A stretch of DNA of 64,000 nucleotides from Olsenella sp. oral taxon 807 (GTDB lineage Bacteria > Actinomycetota > Coriobacteriia > Coriobacteriales > Atopobiaceae), in the NCBI RefSeq assembly GCF_001189515.2, contig NZ_CP012069.2:3038001-3102000 (forward strand). Reading direction: 5' to 3'. Position numbers and translations under genes: made by a program. Below the pieces are notes generated by a model. That model was not told the DNA's origin. It did no database searches and worked only from the letters and a program-made list of their open reading frames with translations. Below, in pieces: positions 61,003 to 64,000 of this stretch. Numbering within the stretch: the stretch's first letter is position 1; each line of letters begins with the position of its first letter.

Positions 61003-61836
61003 CCGTGCGGGGGCGTCGATGTCGGTACGGCTGTCACCTCCATCGGGCGGGGCAAGTGTTACCGTCGGGCTCATTTGGGGCTAAATGGGCCCTACGGTAG
61101 CGCAAGGGCAGAGTGTGAACGATCCTGTGGGGACTTGCGAGCGATGGCCTGCACGAGAGGCATGGGGATAAGCGCTACGTGAGGCACGCCCTGAGAAAGC
61201 AGCTGGGCCATAGAGGGCGGCTTCCCCACGATGGGCGCGACCGAGTTCGCCACGCGCTACGTCCCCGCCCTCGCGGGCACCTGGGTGTGGGTGCGGGGGC
61301 GCGGCCGGGCAATGTCATTAACCCGTGATTCCCGACCCTGATTCTTACCACTGGCGAACGGAACCTCCACCGGACACTTGGCGCCGATCGTCCGATGGAG
61401 CTTGCGCGCGACCGACGTGGGCTTGCAGGTGGCTGCCTTGTCGTCGCATGCCTCGCGCCTCTGGTTGCGCGCGGCCGCCAGCGCCTGCGGCATCGGCGAT
61501 GCCCTCGCGGGGATCTCCGGCCGTGGGCGGCACTCCACCTGCAGGCGACCGGCTCGGCGCTCGCCTCCCGAGGTGGCGCAGGATCCTCTCCTCGGGCTCG
61601 TCCCTGCTGGAGACCCGGATGCCGCGCGGCGTCTGGCGGGTCGTCCTTGAGAAGAAGCTCTCGGCCAGGTCCGGCCGGGAGCCGTGTCTGAGCGCGACCG
61701 ATTTGCACCTTGTGGGCCTCGGCGCGAGTGAGGTGGGATTGCCATGGTGCCGGATGCCCGTCACACCCCTATAATCAGGCACAGGCGGTGACCGAGGACG
61801 TACTTATCATAGGTTTGTCCGAATGGGAGCGTGACC
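61003..61836 (-). other. no intact gene; possible degraded transposase
   Basis: Overlapping frames with biased composition but no starts. On the minus strand (61740-61330) short pieces such as TRAEAHKVQ, EEERIL-like EPEERILRHLG and GRLQVECRPRPEIPARASP weakly recall an IS30-type transposase spread over several frames. I would not name it with confidence. Confidence 0.3.
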
Positions 61837-62273
61837 GTGGACTATTGCTCTAACCAAGGTGGGTCCGACTATAGAGGACGTACCGACGCTCAGGGTGCAT
61901 TGAGGCTCATCTCGATCCTGCATGTGATCATGAGCTTCGTTATCCTTGGGCGGGATTTGTTCGCTTAGCTGCTCATGTTGTCGGCGGGTATCTGCGGCAT
62001 CCGCGCCTCGGTTGACGCGAGAAAGTCGATGCCTTGCGTGGTGCTGTCAGGCGCCGTGCTTGTGCACCATATACACTATACGGTGACCTCCTTTCAGAGG
62101 CGTCCCCCGTGGTCGTCATGGGCGACCTGTTCTCTCCCGAGGAGGCCTTCATCTTCTTCATCGCTCCCCTGATAATCTGCATCGTGGCTTGGTTTGCCCT
62201 CTCGGCGGCCGCAGTGGTGCTTGGCTTGATTGTCAAGAGGCAAAGCGAGGGGTCGGGGCCTGAGCCGGGTTAG
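61837..62273 (+). pseudogene. family B membrane protein, in-frame stop and frameshift
   Basis: GTG at 61837 after GGGAGC starts a frame related to half of the protein at 53611: QGALRLISILHVIMSFVILG, GRDLFA, a TAG at 61966-61968, then LLMLSAGICGIRASVDARKS. The frame changes between about 62080 and 62110 to LFSPEEAFIFFIAPLIICIV and AWFALSAAAVVLGLIVKRQ, ending at 62273. The order and motifs (GICGIRAS; SPEE.A.F..PL) are the same as the second half of 53611-54615. Confidence 0.75.
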
Positions 62274-62668
62274 CGCCTGATCTGGGATCCTGCGGTGAGA
62301 GGGGGATGTGGGTTCGGGGCGGTCGGTGCACGAGTTCGCAGGCATCGGGAACTTGAGTGGAGGCAGGAGGCTCGTCGGCCCTTGCGCCACTCGATGCCAC
62401 TGAGTGCGTGGGGTCCGTTGCCTGCGGGCGTCCTGCGCGGAAGGCGAGGTGTGTGATGGAGTGCGTCCTCGCTCGCTGCTTGCATTGATGGTGACCGGGT
62501 GGCATCGAGCTCATCGCACGGTCTAATTTTTGGTGTGAGCTTCGGCGTGGTTAGAGATCTAGCCGGGAATTACGGGTTAATGACACTGGGCGGTCGTTTC
62601 CGGGTCCGCCACGGGGGGTGTTATGATGGGAGCGACCGACAGCTCGCGCGGGAGCGAAGGGGCGAGGA
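62274..62668. other. intergenic, nothing recognised
   Basis: No supported gene. The 3' end (62600-62668) is the common leader of A genes with GGGTGTTATGATGG also seen at 55613-55627. Confidence 0.5.
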
Positions 62669-62818
62669 TGGGTAGAGGCTCGACCATAATGGGCTCGCTG
62701 AGGGTGGTAGCCGTCGCAGCCGTACGTGCCCGAACTACATCTGCTCGAACCAGGACGCGTGGTGCGGGGCATGCGGGAGGCGGCGGCCGGCCGCCCGGGA
62801 TATCGGAGGGAGCGAGAC
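62669..62818 (+). pseudogene. A-domain gene relic, duplicate of 50707-50858
   Basis: Same junction as at 50707: A-gene 5' end joined to the segment for NYICSNQDAW, then the DUF4013 leader. The two copies are almost identical over ~150 bp. Confidence 0.8.
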
Positions 62819-64000
62819 ATGAGCGAGGCGGGGTACCTCTCCCGCGCCTGGTCCCTGCTGGTCAGGGACAGGGGCTGGCCCGTGGTCGTCCTGACGCTGT
62901 GCGTCTGCGCGCTCGTCCCCGTGGTTGGGTGGGCCTTCGCGCTGGGGTACGCGGTCGAGTGGGCCCGTAGCATCGCCCTGGGGTCCGACGAGCCCCCCAG
63001 GCAGAGGGGGATAGACGCCGGGCGGTGCCTCGGCGAGGGTCTCCGCACCCTCGCCGTCGCCCTCTGCTGGTGCGCCGTCCCGGCGGTGCTCCTCGCCCTC
63101 GACGCCGTGGCGATGGGCGGGCCGCGGTTCCTTCGCCTCATCCTCCGTGCCATGGTCACTAGGCCTGACTTCCTCTGGATGGCCTTGCTGGACGTCGGCC
63201 CCATCGCCCTCCTGCTGCCCATCCTCGTCGCATCGCCCTGCGCCGTCCTCGTGGCCGCGTCGGCCGTGCGCTCGGCCGTCCGCCGGGACGTGGCCGTGGG
63301 GCGTCGCGTCTGCGGCGTCGCCGGTATGGTCGGGCGCGACCCCGGCGGCTACGCAAGGGTCTCCGCCACGGTCACGCTCCTCACCCTCGCCTGCGCCACC
63401 GCCCTCGTGATGCCCACCCGGGAGGCGGGCGCGCTCCTCGTCCTCCTCGTTCTGGGCGCGGGCGGGGTCGTCGCCGGCGCCCTCTCCACCCTGCTGTACT
63501 GCCTGCTCGCGTCCGCTTCCTGCTCCCTCCTCCTGCTGGTGTCCCATGCCATGGTCGGGCTGTGGGTGAGGCAGTTCGCCGCCCCGGCGGGGCGCGGGGC
63601 CGAGGGGCCGGCGAGCGCCCCGCCGGCGCCCGCCCAGCCCCGGGAGGCCGCCCTCGAGGCCGGCGGCGCCGGGGCGCGCGACTGGGCGGGCGGGCCCCCG
63701 CCCAGCCAGGACGCCGGGCGTGCGCCGGGAGGGCCCGGGCCCGCCGCCGGGCGCCCCCGCGCGCCGCGAGGGGGGAGGCGCCCCATGAGGAGGGCCGTCG
63801 CCGTGGCCCTGAGCGTCTGCCTGCTGGTCGTGGTCCTCTGGCCGGCGCTGAGCATGTGCGCGACGTACCTCATGGGCCCCTCGGCGGCCGGGGCCGACGC
63901 CGCCGCGGCCAGGTACGGGAACGGCTACTCTGCGGGCCACTCCCTGGGGAGGCACGCCTACGTGCGCGTCGGGGAGTCCGACCACGCGGGCTGGGGGAGG
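62819..64000 (+). CDS. DUF4013 membrane protein, runs off window
   Basis: ATG at 62819 after GGAGGGAGCGAGAC; 394 codons visible without a stop. It is a close paralog of 55821-57164: DUF4013 domain (FALGYAVEWARSIALGSDEP; LVASPCAVLVAASAVRSAVR), Pro/Gly/Ala linker, helix RRAVAVALSVCLLVVVLWPA and the start of the same variant C-terminus (GNGYSAGHSLGRHAYVRVGE). The main difference is in the fourth and fifth hydrophobic segments (residues ~98-120 and ~199-225). Confidence 0.88.
   Translation, partial: MSEAGYLSRAWSLLVRDRGWPVVVLTLCVCALVPVVGWAFALGYAVEWARSIALGSDEPPRQRGIDAGRCLGEGLRTLAVALCWCAVPAVLLALDAVAMGGPRFLRLILRAMVTRPDFLWMALLDVGPIALLLPILVASPCAVLVAASAVRSAVRRDVAVGRRVCGVAGMVGRDPGGYARVSATVTLLTLACATALVMPTREAGALLVLLVLGAGGVVAGALSTLLYCLLASASCSLLLLVSHAMVGLWVRQFAAPAGRGAEGPASAPPAPAQPREAALEAGGAGARDWAGGPPPSQDAGRAPGGPGPAAGRPRAPRGGRRPMRRAVAVALSVCLLVVVLWPALSMCATYLMGPSAAGADAAAARYGNGYSAGHSLGRHAYVRVGESDHAGWGR

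Noticed and set aside
61003..61836. IS30-family transposase gene
   Set aside because: Only short, weak pieces in several frames; not enough to call the element.

Overview
The window looks like a high-G+C actinobacterial chromosome, most likely from the Coriobacteriia (Olsenella/Atopobium-type). The main reasons are the minus-strand FHA/kinase/phosphatase/SEDS-PBP cluster, a single polypeptide joining an FtsW/RodA-type and a PBP2-type protein, surface proteins of DUF285 (BspA-like) repeats, and the codon use. The class-level placement is inference; no rRNA is present.

Region by region. (1) 1-10.2 kb is an accessory zone in which a convergent cassette (polytopic membrane gene forward, BspA-like gene reverse) is repeated in different states of decay. 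It is mixed with a DUF3800 gene, broken YjbR-like and GyrI-like genes and two fragments of one IS3-type transposase. (2) 10.4-13.7 kb is argG-argH, preceded by a 26-codon open frame with seven arginine codons in its last 14 and then an intrinsic terminator: a candidate arginine attenuator. (3) 13.7-16.8 kb is a 0.7 kb array of about 21 short motifs in both orientations, then an AT-richer ABC exporter operon. (4) 16.9-25.1 kb is mostly core: purB, an exported protein, an OmpR-type response regulator with its histidine kinase, purC, a membrane protein and a small domain protein. (5) 25.1-30.8 kb holds five tandem paralogous secreted proteins of unknown function and a truncated sixth, ending at tRNA-Arg. 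(6) 31.0-41.2 kb is a second motif array and the minus-strand cell-envelope signalling operon: kinase, FhaA-like, FhaB-like, PP2C phosphatase, SEDS-PBP fusion, PASTA kinase. (7) 41.3-48.4 kb contains tRNA-Leu, serS, tRNA-Arg, tRNA-Ser, a HigBA-type toxin-antitoxin pair between inverted repeats, gluQ and small genes. (8) 48.4-64 kb is a mosaic multigene locus: a thrombospondin-type-3 repeat protein, a VWA-lipase remnant, about ten copies or pieces of a small membrane-anchored 'A-domain' family, four DUF4013 membrane proteins (one fused to an A domain), a duplicated-domain membrane protein and two orphan pieces resembling the lipase C-terminus.

How the genes fit together: argG and argH catalyse the last two steps of arginine synthesis; purB and purC are purine synthesis genes; the 31-41 kb operon should couple Ser/Thr phosphorylation to septal or lateral wall synthesis. 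The 48-64 kb locus resembles polymorphic toxin/immunity loci (a large effector, orphan C-terminal tips and many small membrane-anchored paralogs), but that function is inference only. Several reading frames break at homopolymeric G/C runs, including one in a normally conserved phosphatase, so some 'pseudogenes' may be assembly errors.
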